In this document: one piece after another, positions 52,623 to 61,056 of the stretch | Layout: each line of letters opens with the position of its first letter | Numbering within the stretch: position 1 is the stretch's first letter | Assembly (NCBI RefSeq): GCF_044377035.1 | Contig: NZ_JBILJW010000004.1 | Span: 101,411 to 165,410 of the forward strand | DNA: 64,000 bases | Direction: 5' to 3' | Source of the DNA: Silanimonas sp044377035 | GTDB lineage: Bacteria > Pseudomonadota > Gammaproteobacteria > Xanthomonadales > Xanthomonadaceae | Position numbers and translations under genes: made by a program | Notes under the pieces: model-generated | The model's input: only the letters and a program-made list of their open reading frames with translations | Database searches by the model: none | What the model was told of the DNA's origin: nothing

Positions 52623-54617
52623 TCAGTCGGCGGTGCGCGGCGCGCGCAGGCGCAGCACGCGGCCGTCGTCGCCCACGCGCAGCGTCGCGGTGTCGGCGGC
52701 CACCCGGGCAAACGCCGCGCTCTGGTCGTCCTGTGCCGCCCAATACCTGACGAAGCCGTCCCCGCGCAGGGCGAAGCGCAGCGTCTGCGCCGTGCCCAGC
52801 CATAGCGGTTCGTCGCCAAGACCGAGGGAATAGGGCGCCGGCCACAGGCGCAGCACCTCACGCTCCTCTGGAGCCGCCCCGGGCCGCACCATCAGCAGGG
52901 CTTCGGAGTGGCCTTCGTGCGTTGCCGGCATGATCGCCAACGTCGTCGCCGTGGCGTCGTCGTTCAACATCATCAGCAGGCCGCGCCAGTCGGCTCGCGG
53001 CAGCGGCGTCCACCCTGCCGCGCGGAGTTGCTCGACGAGGGGGGGCAGGTGGCCGGCGTACTGCACGTTCAGGAGCCAGGCGTCGCGACTGCGCAGCTCG
53101 TTACGGCGGGAGGGCAGGTCGAGGTCCGCGTCGCCACGGATCCAGCGTTCGGCGTCGATGGGCTGGCGCTCGATCGGCGGGTCGAAGGCAGCAACGAGGT
53201 CGTCCGCCGAGCGCGTGGCATGCCAACCGCCCACCAGCAGCACCAGGCCGAAGAAGATCGCCGCCACCGGGCGCACCCAGAACGAGCGCACCACGCGCCG
53301 CCGGTAGGCGATGCCTAGCGCGGTGATCCACAGCAGCCCGAGGCTGGCGCCGGCGAGCACGTCGGAGAGCCAATGCGCGCCAAGGTAGAGGCGCGAGAAT
53401 CCGAGCAGGCCCACCAGCAGCGCCGCCACCACGTAAGGCCATACACGGCGCCGGCCGGGCATCTCGCGCGCCACCAGCACGGCGAAGAAGCCATACACCG
53501 TCGTCGCCAGCAGCACGGATTGCGAGGGGAAGGAAAACCCGCTCACCGCCGTGGCCGCCGGGGGTTTCGGCAGGTCGATCAGCCACCCCAGGGCCCAGGC
53601 GAACACGATCGCGAAGCTCGGTGCCGCGATCCAGTGCCAAGCGGCGATGCGGCGCTTGCGCCAGAAAAGCCACGCGGCCACGGCCGCCACGGCAGGACCC
53701 AGCACGATCGGGTCGCCCAGCGTGGCGAGGAAGCCCATCACCGGGTCGGCCAGCGGATGCCGCAGCCCGAACATCGTCTGGTGGACCACGAGGTCGAAGC
53801 GCGACGGGGCCTCGCCGCCGCCCACGGAAACCAGCAGCTGGAAGAAGCCCCAGGCGCCGAAAAGCAGCGCGACGGCAAACACCAGCAGGGAGGGCGATTC
53901 GCGCCGGTTCGGATCGATCAGGGCTTCGGAATAGCGGCCCATCACCGGATGGCGGTGCGACCAGTCGAGCAGGCGCACGAGCAGGCCATGCGCGCGCGGC
54001 GCCAGCCAGCGCCACGAGTACAGCACCACGGCCCACTGGGCGGCGACGAGCACCAGCACCAGGCCGATGACGATCGCGAGCCGCCCCGCCACCGCGGCCA
54101 CCAGGTCCAGCGAGGCGCCGAACAGCCAGCCCGGTGCCAGGAACGCGAGGGCCCACAGCATGGCCGCCAAGCCCGTGGCGAAGCAGTACTTCGGTGCCGG
54201 CATCCGCACCATGCCGGCGATGGCCGGGATGAAGGGTCGGATGGCGCCGACGAAGCGCCCGATCACGAGGCTCTTCATGCCGTGCCGGCGGAACGCGACG
54301 TCGCCGCGCGCCAGCCACTGCGGGTTCTGTGCGAACGGCCAACGGGTCTTGAGCGAATCACCGTAGCGGCGTCCTGCCAGGTAGCTCACACCGTCGCCGC
54401 AGAAGGCGCCGAGCGCCGCGCAGACCACCGCATAGGTGCCGTCGATATGGCCGAGCCCCACCAGAGTGCCGACCGCAAAGAGCAACGGCGTCGCCGGGAT
54501 GGCCACGCCGATGATCAGCAGCGCATCGCCGAACGCGATCAGGAAGATCACCACGCCCGCCGCGAGCGGGTGGCGTGAGATCCAGTCGAGAAGGGCGTCC
54601 CAGCGGATGGAGTCCAT
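52623..54617 (-). CDS. DedA - PAP2 phosphatase - LssY C-terminal fusion
   Basis: A 664-residue multidomain membrane protein. Residues 1-200 are DedA (SNARE-associated) with FGDALLIIGVAIPATPLLFAVG and GRFVGAIRPFIPAIAGM. Residues 235-460 are PAP2-like: SRLYLGAHWLSDVLAG retains motif III (Arg, His, Asp), but motif II reads FSFPSQSV instead of PSGH and motif I is reduced to LPKPPA. Residues 500-664 resemble the LssY C-terminal domain (AWLLNVQYAGHLPP). Such fusions are thought to act in lipid carrier or phospholipid handling; loss of the motif II His raises doubt that this PAP2 domain is catalytic. Divergent from the SDR gene. Confidence 0.83.
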   Translation of the reverse strand: MDSIRWDALLDWISRHPLAAGVVIFLIAFGDALLIIGVAIPATPLLFAVGTLVGLGHIDGTYAVVCAALGAFCGDGVSYLAGRRYGDSLKTRWPFAQNPQWLARGDVAFRRHGMKSLVIGRFVGAIRPFIPAIAGMVRMPAPKYCFATGLAAMLWALAFLAPGWLFGASLDLVAAVAGRLAIVIGLVLVLVAAQWAVVLYSWRWLAPRAHGLLVRLLDWSHRHPVMGRYSEALIDPNRRESPSLLVFAVALLFGAWGFFQLLVSVGGGEAPSRFDLVVHQTMFGLRHPLADPVMGFLATLGDPIVLGPAVAAVAAWLFWRKRRIAAWHWIAAPSFAIVFAWALGWLIDLPKPPAATAVSGFSFPSQSVLLATTVYGFFAVLVAREMPGRRRVWPYVVAALLVGLLGFSRLYLGAHWLSDVLAGASLGLLWITALGIAYRRRVVRSFWVRPVAAIFFGLVLLVGGWHATRSADDLVAAFDPPIERQPIDAERWIRGDADLDLPSRRNELRSRDAWLLNVQYAGHLPPLVEQLRAAGWTPLPRADWRGLLMMLNDDATATTLAIMPATHEGHSEALLMVRPGAAPEEREVLRLWPAPYSLGLGDEPLWLGTAQTLRFALRGDGFVRYWAAQDDQSAAFARVAADTATLRVGDDGRVLRLRAPRTAD

Positions 54618-54738
54618 CCGGCGATTATAGGTGGGACGCCAAGGCGCTCGGATGACGTTGCTGCGACGCGTCACGCCAAATCCTCTCCGCCCGCGGGACT
54701 CGGTACTCTTTGGCCTCTCCCATCGGTCGACCGCGCGC

Positions 54739-55554
54739 ATGCCCAGCCTCTCCGGCAAGACCCTGCTTATCACCGGTGCCTCCCGCGGCATCGGCCTGGC
54801 CATCGCCCTGCGTGCGGCCCGCGACGGCGCGAACGTGGCCATCGCTGCCAAGTCCTCGGTGCCAAACCCGAAGCTGCCCGGCACCATCCACAGCGCCGCC
54901 GCGGCGGTCGACGAGGCCGGCGGTCAGGGCCTCGCGATCAAGTGCGACATCCGCGAGGAGGCCGAGGTCGAGGCCGCTGTCGCCGCGACGGTCGAGCGCT
55001 TCGGCGGGCTCGACATCCTCGTCAACAACGCCAGCGCCATCTGGCTGAAGGGCGCGCTCGACACGCCGATGAAGCGCTTCGACCTGATGAGCCAGGTCAA
55101 CAGCCGCGGCAGCTTCCTCTGCGCGCAGAAGGCCTTGCCGCACCTGCTGAAGTCGGCGAACCCGCACATCCTCACGCTGGCACCGCCGCCCAACCTCGAC
55201 CCGAAGTGGTGGGGCCCGCACACCGGTTACACGCTGGCCAAGATGGGCATGAGCTTCGTCACCCTCGGCCTCGCCGCCGAGTTCGGCCCGCAGGGCGTGG
55301 CTGTCAATGCGCTATGGCCGAAGACCGTCATCGCCACCGATGCGCTGAACATGATCCCCGGCATCGATGTGTCCGGCTGCCGTACGCCGGCCATCGTCGC
55401 CGACGCCGCCCATGCGGTGCTGTGCCGCGAGGCCCGCGGCTTCCATGGCCGGTTCCTGATCGACGAGGACGTGCTGCGCGAGGCCGGCGAGACCGACTTC
55501 GCGCGCTATGCCGTCGATCCGTCGAAGCCGCTGTCGCCCGATCTTTTCCTCTGA
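54739..55554 (+). CDS. Short-chain dehydrogenase/reductase (HSDL2-like)
   Basis: A 271-residue classical SDR: NAD(P) site TGASRGIGLAIAL (13-25), NNAS at the central strand, and YxxxK (GYTLAKMGMS) for catalysis. The passage APPPNLDPKWWGPHTGYTLAKMGMS is typical of the HSDL2 / SDR family oxidoreductases in proteobacteria. The catalytic Ser before Tyr is not obvious (LTLAPPPN). The start at 54739 (MPSLSGKTLL) was chosen for conservation. The physiological substrate is unknown; a lipid or fatty-acid intermediate is possible. paiB begins 28 bases after it. Confidence 0.87.
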   Translation: MPSLSGKTLLITGASRGIGLAIALRAARDGANVAIAAKSSVPNPKLPGTIHSAAAAVDEAGGQGLAIKCDIREEAEVEAAVAATVERFGGLDILVNNASAIWLKGALDTPMKRFDLMSQVNSRGSFLCAQKALPHLLKSANPHILTLAPPPNLDPKWWGPHTGYTLAKMGMSFVTLGLAAEFGPQGVAVNALWPKTVIATDALNMIPGIDVSGCRTPAIVADAAHAVLCREARGFHGRFLIDEDVLREAGETDFARYAVDPSKPLSPDLFL

Positions 55555-55581
55555 CAGCACGCTCGGGAACCGGATCCGCCC

Positions 55582-56217
55582 ATGTACCAACCCGCCCTGT
55601 TCGCCGAAAACCGGCCCGAGGAATGGCATCGCCTGATCCGCGAGCACCCGCTGGGGATGCTGGTCACCGCGACCGCCGCGGGGCTCGAAGCGGAGCACCT
55701 GCCCTTCGTGCTCGAAGCGGAGCGCGGCCCCAGCGGCACGCTGCTGGCCCATGTCGCACGCGCCAATCCGGTCTGGCGCGCGGTGGGCGAGGGCGATGCG
55801 GTGATGGTCGTCTTCCGCGGCGTCCAGGGCTACATCTCGCCCAGCTGGTACCCGAGCAAGCACGAGCACCACCGCCATGTGCCTACCTGGAACTACGAGG
55901 TCGTGCACGTGCATGGCCGCATCCGGGTCCTCGACGACACGAACGCCGTCCGCGGGGCGGTGGCGAAGCTCACGCGCCAGAGCGAGGCGGGTGAGCCGGT
56001 GCCGTGGAAGATGGGCGATGCGCCGGCCGATTACCTCGCGTCGGAGCTCGCCCACATCGTGGCCATTGAGATTGCGATCGAGCGGATCGAAGCCAAGCGC
56101 AAACTCAGCCAGAACCGCGACGAACGCGACTTCAACAATGTCGTTGAAACCCTGGAGCAGCGCGGCGAACTCGCCTTGGCCGAGGCGATGCGCGGAGCGC
56201 GACCGGCGGGTAGCTGA
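55582..56217 (+). CDS. paiB: PaiB-type FMN-binding negative regulator
   Basis: A 211-residue protein of the PaiB (FMN-binding split barrel) family: MYQPALFAENRPEEWHRLIREHPLGMLVT, VFRGVQGYISPSWYPSKHEHHRHVPTWNYEVVHVHG, and KLSQNRDERDFNNVVETL. In Bacillus PaiB was first reported as a repressor of sporulation and protease genes, but most proteobacterial members are uncharacterised flavin-binding proteins, so a regulatory role is not assured. Confidence 0.9.
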   Translation: MYQPALFAENRPEEWHRLIREHPLGMLVTATAAGLEAEHLPFVLEAERGPSGTLLAHVARANPVWRAVGEGDAVMVVFRGVQGYISPSWYPSKHEHHRHVPTWNYEVVHVHGRIRVLDDTNAVRGAVAKLTRQSEAGEPVPWKMGDAPADYLASELAHIVAIEIAIERIEAKRKLSQNRDERDFNNVVETLEQRGELALAEAMRGARPAGS

Positions 56218-56302
56218 CGCTCCTCTCCGTTCCGTGGTCCAACGAAGGGTGGTTGGCGTGCAGGTCATCCAGCACGCCACGGTGATCGGGATCGAAGGAG
56301 CG

Positions 56303-56878
56303 TCAGTCCCCGTTCTCGGTGGGAGGGACTTGCGGAACCGGGCGGAGGGCGTTCCGGTCGACACCCTGCGCGGCCAGTCGATCCAGCAAGGCCTCGTAAC
56401 GCGTGGGCTCCATGGTGGGCTCGCGGCCGAACACCCATGCCAGCTTCCGGTTCGGCGTCACCAGCGCGGCGCCCCGGTAATCGTCGTCGACATGCACGAC
56501 CACGAGTTCGGTGGAGAACGGCCAGACGAACTGCACCTTCCATCGTGCGCCGGCGCTGCCCGGGATCACGGTGGATATGCCTCCCCACCGCTTGTCGTCT
56601 TCGCCGAAGCGGTCCTTGTAGACGAAGTCGTTGTCGATGCGGCCGTCCGCCCTCAGACGGTACTCGTCCCGCGTGGCGACCTTCCCCTCCTCGAAGAAGT
56701 AAGGCACGTGGGCGATGACGTACCACGTGCCCATGAACCTCGGGAGGTCGACGAACGGAGCGGGGGACAGTGGAGCCATGGGGCGGGGCTCCTTGCCGGC
56801 GCAAGCAACCAGCAGCAGGGCGGCGGCGAGCACTATCCATTGGAAAAGGCGCGTCTTTTCTCGCGGCGGATGGTTCAT
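56303..56878 (-). CDS. Lipocalin lipoprotein (Blc-like)
   Basis: A 191-residue outer-membrane-type lipoprotein. The lipobox LLVAC is near residue 26. The lipocalin GxW motif is FMGTWYVIAHVPYFFEEGK; beta-strands follow, with YRGAALVTPNRKLAWVFGREPTM corresponding to the second and third conserved regions. Blc-type lipocalins bind fatty acids or lysophospholipids. The start at 56878 precedes the signal. It is the last gene of a four-gene minus-strand group. Confidence 0.85.
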   Translation of the reverse strand: MNHPPREKTRLFQWIVLAAALLLVACAGKEPRPMAPLSPAPFVDLPRFMGTWYVIAHVPYFFEEGKVATRDEYRLRADGRIDNDFVYKDRFGEDDKRWGGISTVIPGSAGARWKVQFVWPFSTELVVVHVDDDYRGAALVTPNRKLAWVFGREPTMEPTRYEALLDRLAAQGVDRNALRPVPQVPPTENGD

Positions 56879-56909
56879 GCGGGGTTCCTGCGTTTTCGGT
56901 CTTGGGGGT

Positions 56910-57680
56910 TCATGCGGGTTGGACGGTGCAGCCAACGAGGGCTTCCCGGGCGGCCGTGTCGAGGGTGGTTTGGTCGGCGGGCGTCGGCGTGGGCGGGAAG
57001 TCGATCCTCACCTGCATCGGCGCCTCGCCTGCGTCGTCGCGAAGGTTCGACAGGCCTTCGAACCAGCGCAATCGCTTTGTCTGGCCGTCATAGGCCACCC
57101 GGATCGATGGCAGCAGCCATCCGAACCAGCCGCCCAACTGCAGGCGGAAGGCCTGGAGTTCGGGCGATCCGGAATCGATCGGCGACACATCGAATTCATA
57201 AGCCCGAAGCCGGGACGGGACGAGGAAGCGCATCTCAAGGGTCTTGCCCTGCGTGAGGGGGGCCCAGTAGCCGCGGACCCACTCGTCGAAGCCGGCATCG
57301 GCCACGAGGGGGCCCGAAGGCAGGAGTCCCGACGCTTCGCTCCCACCGGGCGGCGTCCAGCGCACACGGGTGCCCGAAGCGGTCTGTTCTGCGCCCTCGC
57401 GATAGCCGCTGCGGGCATCCTCGAGTTGGAACGATGGTGCCGAGGGCGTGTCCGCATACCGGACCCACTTCCGCGCGAAGGCCTGGCCGTCGAGGCAGCG
57501 GTACATCACGAGCCGCTCGGCCGGCTCCCCGTTATCGAAGCGGACGATGTGCTGCTCGCGGAACAGGACCTCCCGGCTTTCCAGGTCCCGAGCGGTGGCG
57601 ATTTCCTGCTGGATCGTCGCGGTCGCCGCGGCCGGCAGCAGGGCGAGGATGGCGAAGGCGACGTGTGTTGTTCTGGTCAT
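56910..57680 (-). CDS. Secreted hypothetical protein in the lipocalin cluster
   Basis: A 256-residue protein with a Sec signal (MTRTTHVAFAILALLPAAATA). The mature part contains LESREVLFREQHIVRFDNGEPAERLVMYRCLDGQAFARKWV and RYLVPSRLRAYEFDV-like beta-strands, with a Cys near each end. No family is recognised. It lies 31 bases before the lipocalin gene and 28 bases after the DUF1295 gene. Confidence 0.65.
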   Translation of the reverse strand: MTRTTHVAFAILALLPAAATATIQQEIATARDLESREVLFREQHIVRFDNGEPAERLVMYRCLDGQAFARKWVRYADTPSAPSFQLEDARSGYREGAEQTASGTRVRWTPPGGSEASGLLPSGPLVADAGFDEWVRGYWAPLTQGKTLEMRFLVPSRLRAYEFDVSPIDSGSPELQAFRLQLGGWFGWLLPSIRVAYDGQTKRLRWFEGLSNLRDDAGEAPMQVRIDFPPTPTPADQTTLDTAAREALVGCTVQPA

Positions 57681-57708
57681 GACCTGTGTCTCCACGAAGG
57701 GCGCCGGA

Positions 57709-58497
57709 TCAGGAGGCGCGGTGGGTGCGCGGTGGAAGGGGGAAGAAGGCGCTGACTTCCTGCTGGTAACGGCGATAGTCGTCCCCGCGGGTCCGGAGGG
57801 CCTGTGCTTCCGTCCAGGGAATGCCACTCACCCGCCATAGGAAGGCGAACATCAGGAGGGGGCCGGCCAGCGCCAGCCAGGCCAAGGGCCCCGTCGCCGC
57901 CAGCGCGACGTAGGCGAACCAGTGGACCCATTCGAAGAAGTAGTTGGGGTGCCTGGACCAGGCCCACAGGCCGCGGCGACACGTGCGGCCCTTCTGCGCT
58001 GGATCGCGACGATGCGCCGCCAGCTGGCGATCGGCCAGCGTTTCGCCAGCGACGGCGATCACCCACACCGCGGCAGCCGCCCAGATCCAGACGCTGTCGA
58101 TGCCTCCCGCGCCAGCCGCGGCGGCAACGAAGGGCAGCGAGAACAAAGCGATCACTAGGGCCTGAAGCTGGAAGAAGGCGAACCAGCGCGGCGCGCCGTT
58201 CCCGATCGCCGCCCTCATGGCCTGGTAGCGACCGTCCTCGGCCTCCCCGCGCACGCGGTGCCAGAGGAACCGGAACAAGCGGAAGCCCCAAAAGCCGCCG
58301 AAGAGGGCCACGAGGACGCGGGAGGCCAGGCTGCCCTCGCCCAGCACGCCGGCCATCACCGCCGCGACCGCCATGCCCAGCGCCCAGAACACGTCGACGT
58401 AGCCCATGTTCCTCTCCCGCCTTGCGTAGAGGAAAGCAAGGCTCATCCCCGCCGCGGCGAGGCCCCAGATCAACATCACGATGCCGAGGGTGCTCAT
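57709..58497 (-). CDS. DUF1295-family (steroid 5-alpha-reductase-like) membrane protein
   Basis: A 262-residue protein with about seven helices. The family signature near the C-terminus is RRGLWAWSRHPNYFFEWVHWFAY, followed by GIPWTEAQALRTRGDDYRRYQQEVSAFFP. This fold reduces C=C bonds in steroids or polyprenols in eukaryotes. Bacterial DUF1295 genes often lie with cyclopropane-fatty-acid-synthase-like and DUF2878 genes in stress-induced lipid clusters. The start is fixed by an ATGA overlap with the DUF2878 gene. Confidence 0.87.
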   Translation of the reverse strand: MSTLGIVMLIWGLAAAGMSLAFLYARRERNMGYVDVFWALGMAVAAVMAGVLGEGSLASRVLVALFGGFWGFRLFRFLWHRVRGEAEDGRYQAMRAAIGNGAPRWFAFFQLQALVIALFSLPFVAAAAGAGGIDSVWIWAAAAVWVIAVAGETLADRQLAAHRRDPAQKGRTCRRGLWAWSRHPNYFFEWVHWFAYVALAATGPLAWLALAGPLLMFAFLWRVSGIPWTEAQALRTRGDDYRRYQQEVSAFFPLPPRTHRAS

Positions 58498-59030
58498 GCG
58501 ATGGCCTCCCGCTCGTTCTTCGCCAGATGCTTGTCGATGCCGTACAGCAGCGGGATCGCCACGCCCCAGCCGATCGCGATGGCGACGAGCCCTTCCACCA
58601 TGCCGTTGTCGAAGCGCACGGCGCCCGCGACCGACGCTGCGCTGGCGTAGGCCAGCGGCCCGCCAAGGACCCCGAGGGCCGCCGCCGCCCAGGGGCGGGT
58701 GGCCAAGGCCGCCATGGAGTGCGTCAGCGTCAGCGCGAAGCCCGCCCACAGGGCGAGGATCCAGGGAGGAGCGATGTGCCGGACTTCGCCGGCGGCCGCG
58801 TAGGTCAGGAGGCCGCTGGCCCCCAGCGACCCATCGAGGACCAGGCCGACCACGAGGGCGCTCGCGAGGAGGCGGACGTCCCGGCGTCGGGTGGGCGAGA
58901 ACTGAAGATGGGCCGCGGCATACAGCACGGCAGCAACGGGTCCGGCCCATGGCCACCCTTTGCCGGCACCGATGACGCAGGCCCACCAGACGGCTTGGAA
59001 GCCGAGAACGTTGAACACCAGCCAATGCAT
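58494..59030 (-). CDS. DUF2878-family membrane protein
   Basis: A 178-residue protein with five or six helices (opens MHWLVFNVLGFQAVWWACV). GGAG lies 8 bases before the start. It is the first gene of the DUF2878 / DUF1295 / hypothetical / lipocalin group. The family has no known activity and is usually found with DUF1295 and cyclopropane-type fatty acid genes, which are absent here. The 255-base gap upstream to the trans-sulfuration gene holds no gene I can support. Confidence 0.82.
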   Translation of the reverse strand: MHWLVFNVLGFQAVWWACVIGAGKGWPWAGPVAAVLYAAAHLQFSPTRRRDVRLLASALVVGLVLDGSLGASGLLTYAAAGEVRHIAPPWILALWAGFALTLTHSMAALATRPWAAAALGVLGGPLAYASAASVAGAVRFDNGMVEGLVAIAIGWGVAIPLLYGIDKHLAKNEREAIA

Positions 59031-59285
59031 TGCGAGATCTCCGTCGACACCCGGTTCGTCGGGCACGGAGGCATCGTCGCTGCGGCGGTTCCGGCCTTCG
59101 CGATGGGCCGGTGAAACCATGCATCAGCGGTGGCGCGGTCTCATCAGCGGTCGACGCGCGCCGGTCGCCATTGGCACCAGCGGCGCCTCGCGCGTGAAGC
59201 CGGGGCGAACCCGGGGATGCGCGGCCGCCTGTGCGTGCGGCGCCGCACGCGGACGGTCGACGACTGGGCCGCGCGACCCGTGCGC

Positions 59286-60425
59286 TCAGCGCAGCGCGTC
59301 GATCCCGTGCTGCAGGTCGGCGACGAGGTCGTCGCCGTGCTCCAGGCCAACGCTCAACCGCAGCAGCCCCGGTGGCGACACCGGGTTCGGCCCCTCGACC
59401 GAGGCGCGGTGTTCGATCAGCGATTCCACGCCGCCCAGCGAGGTGGCGTTGGTGAACACTTCGACGGCTCCGGCGAAGGCCAGCGCCGCCTCGCGACCGC
59501 CTTTGAAGGTGACCGAGACCATGCCGCCGAAATCCGACATCTGGCGCGCCGCGATGGCGTGGTTGCGGTGGGTGGGAAGGCCGGGCCAGTAGACCGTCTC
59601 GACGGCGGGCTGGCTGGCGAGGAACTCGGCGACGCGCCGCGCGTTCGCGCAGTGCCAGGCCATGCGCGCTGGCAGCGAGCGCAGGCCGCGAAGCGTCAGC
59701 CAGGCCGAGAATGGCGCGAGGATGTTGCCGGTGATGTGCCGGCGATGCGCGGCCTTCTCGAACAGCGCATCGCGCTTGGCGAACACCAGCGCGCCCCCCA
59801 TCACGTCGCTGTGGCCGCCCATGTACTTGGTGGTGGAGTGCATCACCACGTCCGCGCCCAGCGCGATCGGCCGCTGAAGGGCGGGCGTGGCGAAGGTGTT
59901 GTCCACCGCCAGCAGCGCCCCGTGCTGCTTCGCGATCGCGGAGAGTGCGGCGAGATCGGCGATGCGCAACTGCGGGTTCGACGGTGTCTCGGCCCAGATC
60001 ATCCGCACGGCGGGCGTCATCGCCGCGGCCACTGCGGCGGCATCGCATTGGTCGACACGACGCACGGTCACGCCGCGCTCGGGCAGGAACTCCGCGCCCA
60101 GCGAGCGCAGGCCGGCGTAGCAGTCCTCGGGGATCAGCACTTCGCTGCCGGCCGGCAGGCATTCGAGCGCCGCCGTCATCGCCGCCATGCCCGAACCGTA
60201 GGCCAGCGCCGCATCGCCACCGTCGAGCGCGGCCAGCGCGGTCTCGAGGCGGTCCTGCGTCGGATTGCCTTCGCGCTGGTACTCGTAGCCCGCCAATCGT
60301 TCGGCGGCCGGGCCATGCTTGAACGTGGTCGACAGGTGCAGCGGCGGGGCCACGGAGCCGTTGTGGGCATCGGCTTCGCCGCCCGCGTGGACGGCGAGGG
60401 TTTCAAGGTGGAGCTCAGGGCGCAT
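59286..60425 (-). CDS. Trans-sulfuration PLP enzyme (cystathionine gamma-synthase / lyase family)
   Basis: A 379-residue Cys/Met metabolism PLP enzyme. Schiff-base Lys200 lies in HSTTKYMGGHSDVMGG; YEYQREGNPTQDRLETALAALDGG, YGSGMAAMTA and SLGGVESLIEHRAS are the family blocks. The sequence alone does not settle whether it is cystathionine gamma-synthase, gamma-lyase or O-succinylhomoserine sulfhydrylase. Its start overlaps the end of the HAD gene by 11 bases. Confidence 0.9.
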   Translation of the reverse strand: MRPELHLETLAVHAGGEADAHNGSVAPPLHLSTTFKHGPAAERLAGYEYQREGNPTQDRLETALAALDGGDAALAYGSGMAAMTAALECLPAGSEVLIPEDCYAGLRSLGAEFLPERGVTVRRVDQCDAAAVAAAMTPAVRMIWAETPSNPQLRIADLAALSAIAKQHGALLAVDNTFATPALQRPIALGADVVMHSTTKYMGGHSDVMGGALVFAKRDALFEKAAHRRHITGNILAPFSAWLTLRGLRSLPARMAWHCANARRVAEFLASQPAVETVYWPGLPTHRNHAIAARQMSDFGGMVSVTFKGGREAALAFAGAVEVFTNATSLGGVESLIEHRASVEGPNPVSPPGLLRLSVGLEHGDDLVADLQHGIDALR

Positions 60426-61056
60426 GCACGGGTTCCAGGTCGAAGCCCCGGCGCAGCAATTCACCGGCGAGCTGCGGGGGCGAGGTGTAGTGGATCGCGT
60501 CGAGACCGGCGCTCTGGGCGCCCGACACATTCTCGGTGCGGTCATCGATCATCAGCGCCGACGCCGGGGAATAGCCGAGCGTCGACAGGCAGGCATAGAA
60601 GGCCTGCGGGTCGGGTTTGGTGAGGCCCAGCTGGCCGGTGGTGATCATCCGGGTGCCGAACAGGGGCCGCAGCTCGGGGAAGAACTTCGGCAGCTGCCGT
60701 CCGAGCCACTGGCCGTTGTTGGTGAACAGCGCCAGTGTCGTCTGTGGGGCGATGCGCTCGGCCAGGCCCAGCACCTCGCGCCGCAGGCGCATGCTCTGTC
60801 GGCGCGCATCGATGAACGCGTCCAGCGGAATGTCGAGGCCGTGGCGGCGACGCACGGCGTCGAGGTAATCCTCGAGACCCAGTTCGCCGCGGTCGTTCTT
60901 CGTCTCCAAGCCGCTCTTGAACAGGGCGTCCAGCACGGTCGCGGGGGCTGCGCCCACTGCGCGCGCCAGCACATCGACCCGGCGCTCGCGCTGGTACTCG
61001 ACGAGCACGTCGTCGAGGTCGAACACCACCAGCTTCGGGCGCGGCCTTGGCGTCAT
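60415..61056 (-). CDS. HAD-superfamily hydrolase (subfamily IA)
   Basis: A 213-residue phosphatase-type protein: motif I VVFDLDDVL with the nucleophilic Asp, motif II LFTNNG, Lys in TKPDPQAFY, and motif IV MIDDRTENV. The cap is alpha-helical. It is coupled to hemL by ATGA and to the PLP enzyme by overlap. The substrate cannot be named. Confidence 0.88.
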   Translation of the reverse strand: MTPRPRPKLVVFDLDDVLVEYQRERRVDVLARAVGAAPATVLDALFKSGLETKNDRGELGLEDYLDAVRRRHGLDIPLDAFIDARRQSMRLRREVLGLAERIAPQTTLALFTNNGQWLGRQLPKFFPELRPLFGTRMITTGQLGLTKPDPQAFYACLSTLGYSPASALMIDDRTENVSGAQSAGLDAIHYTSPPQLAGELLRRGFDLEPVHAP

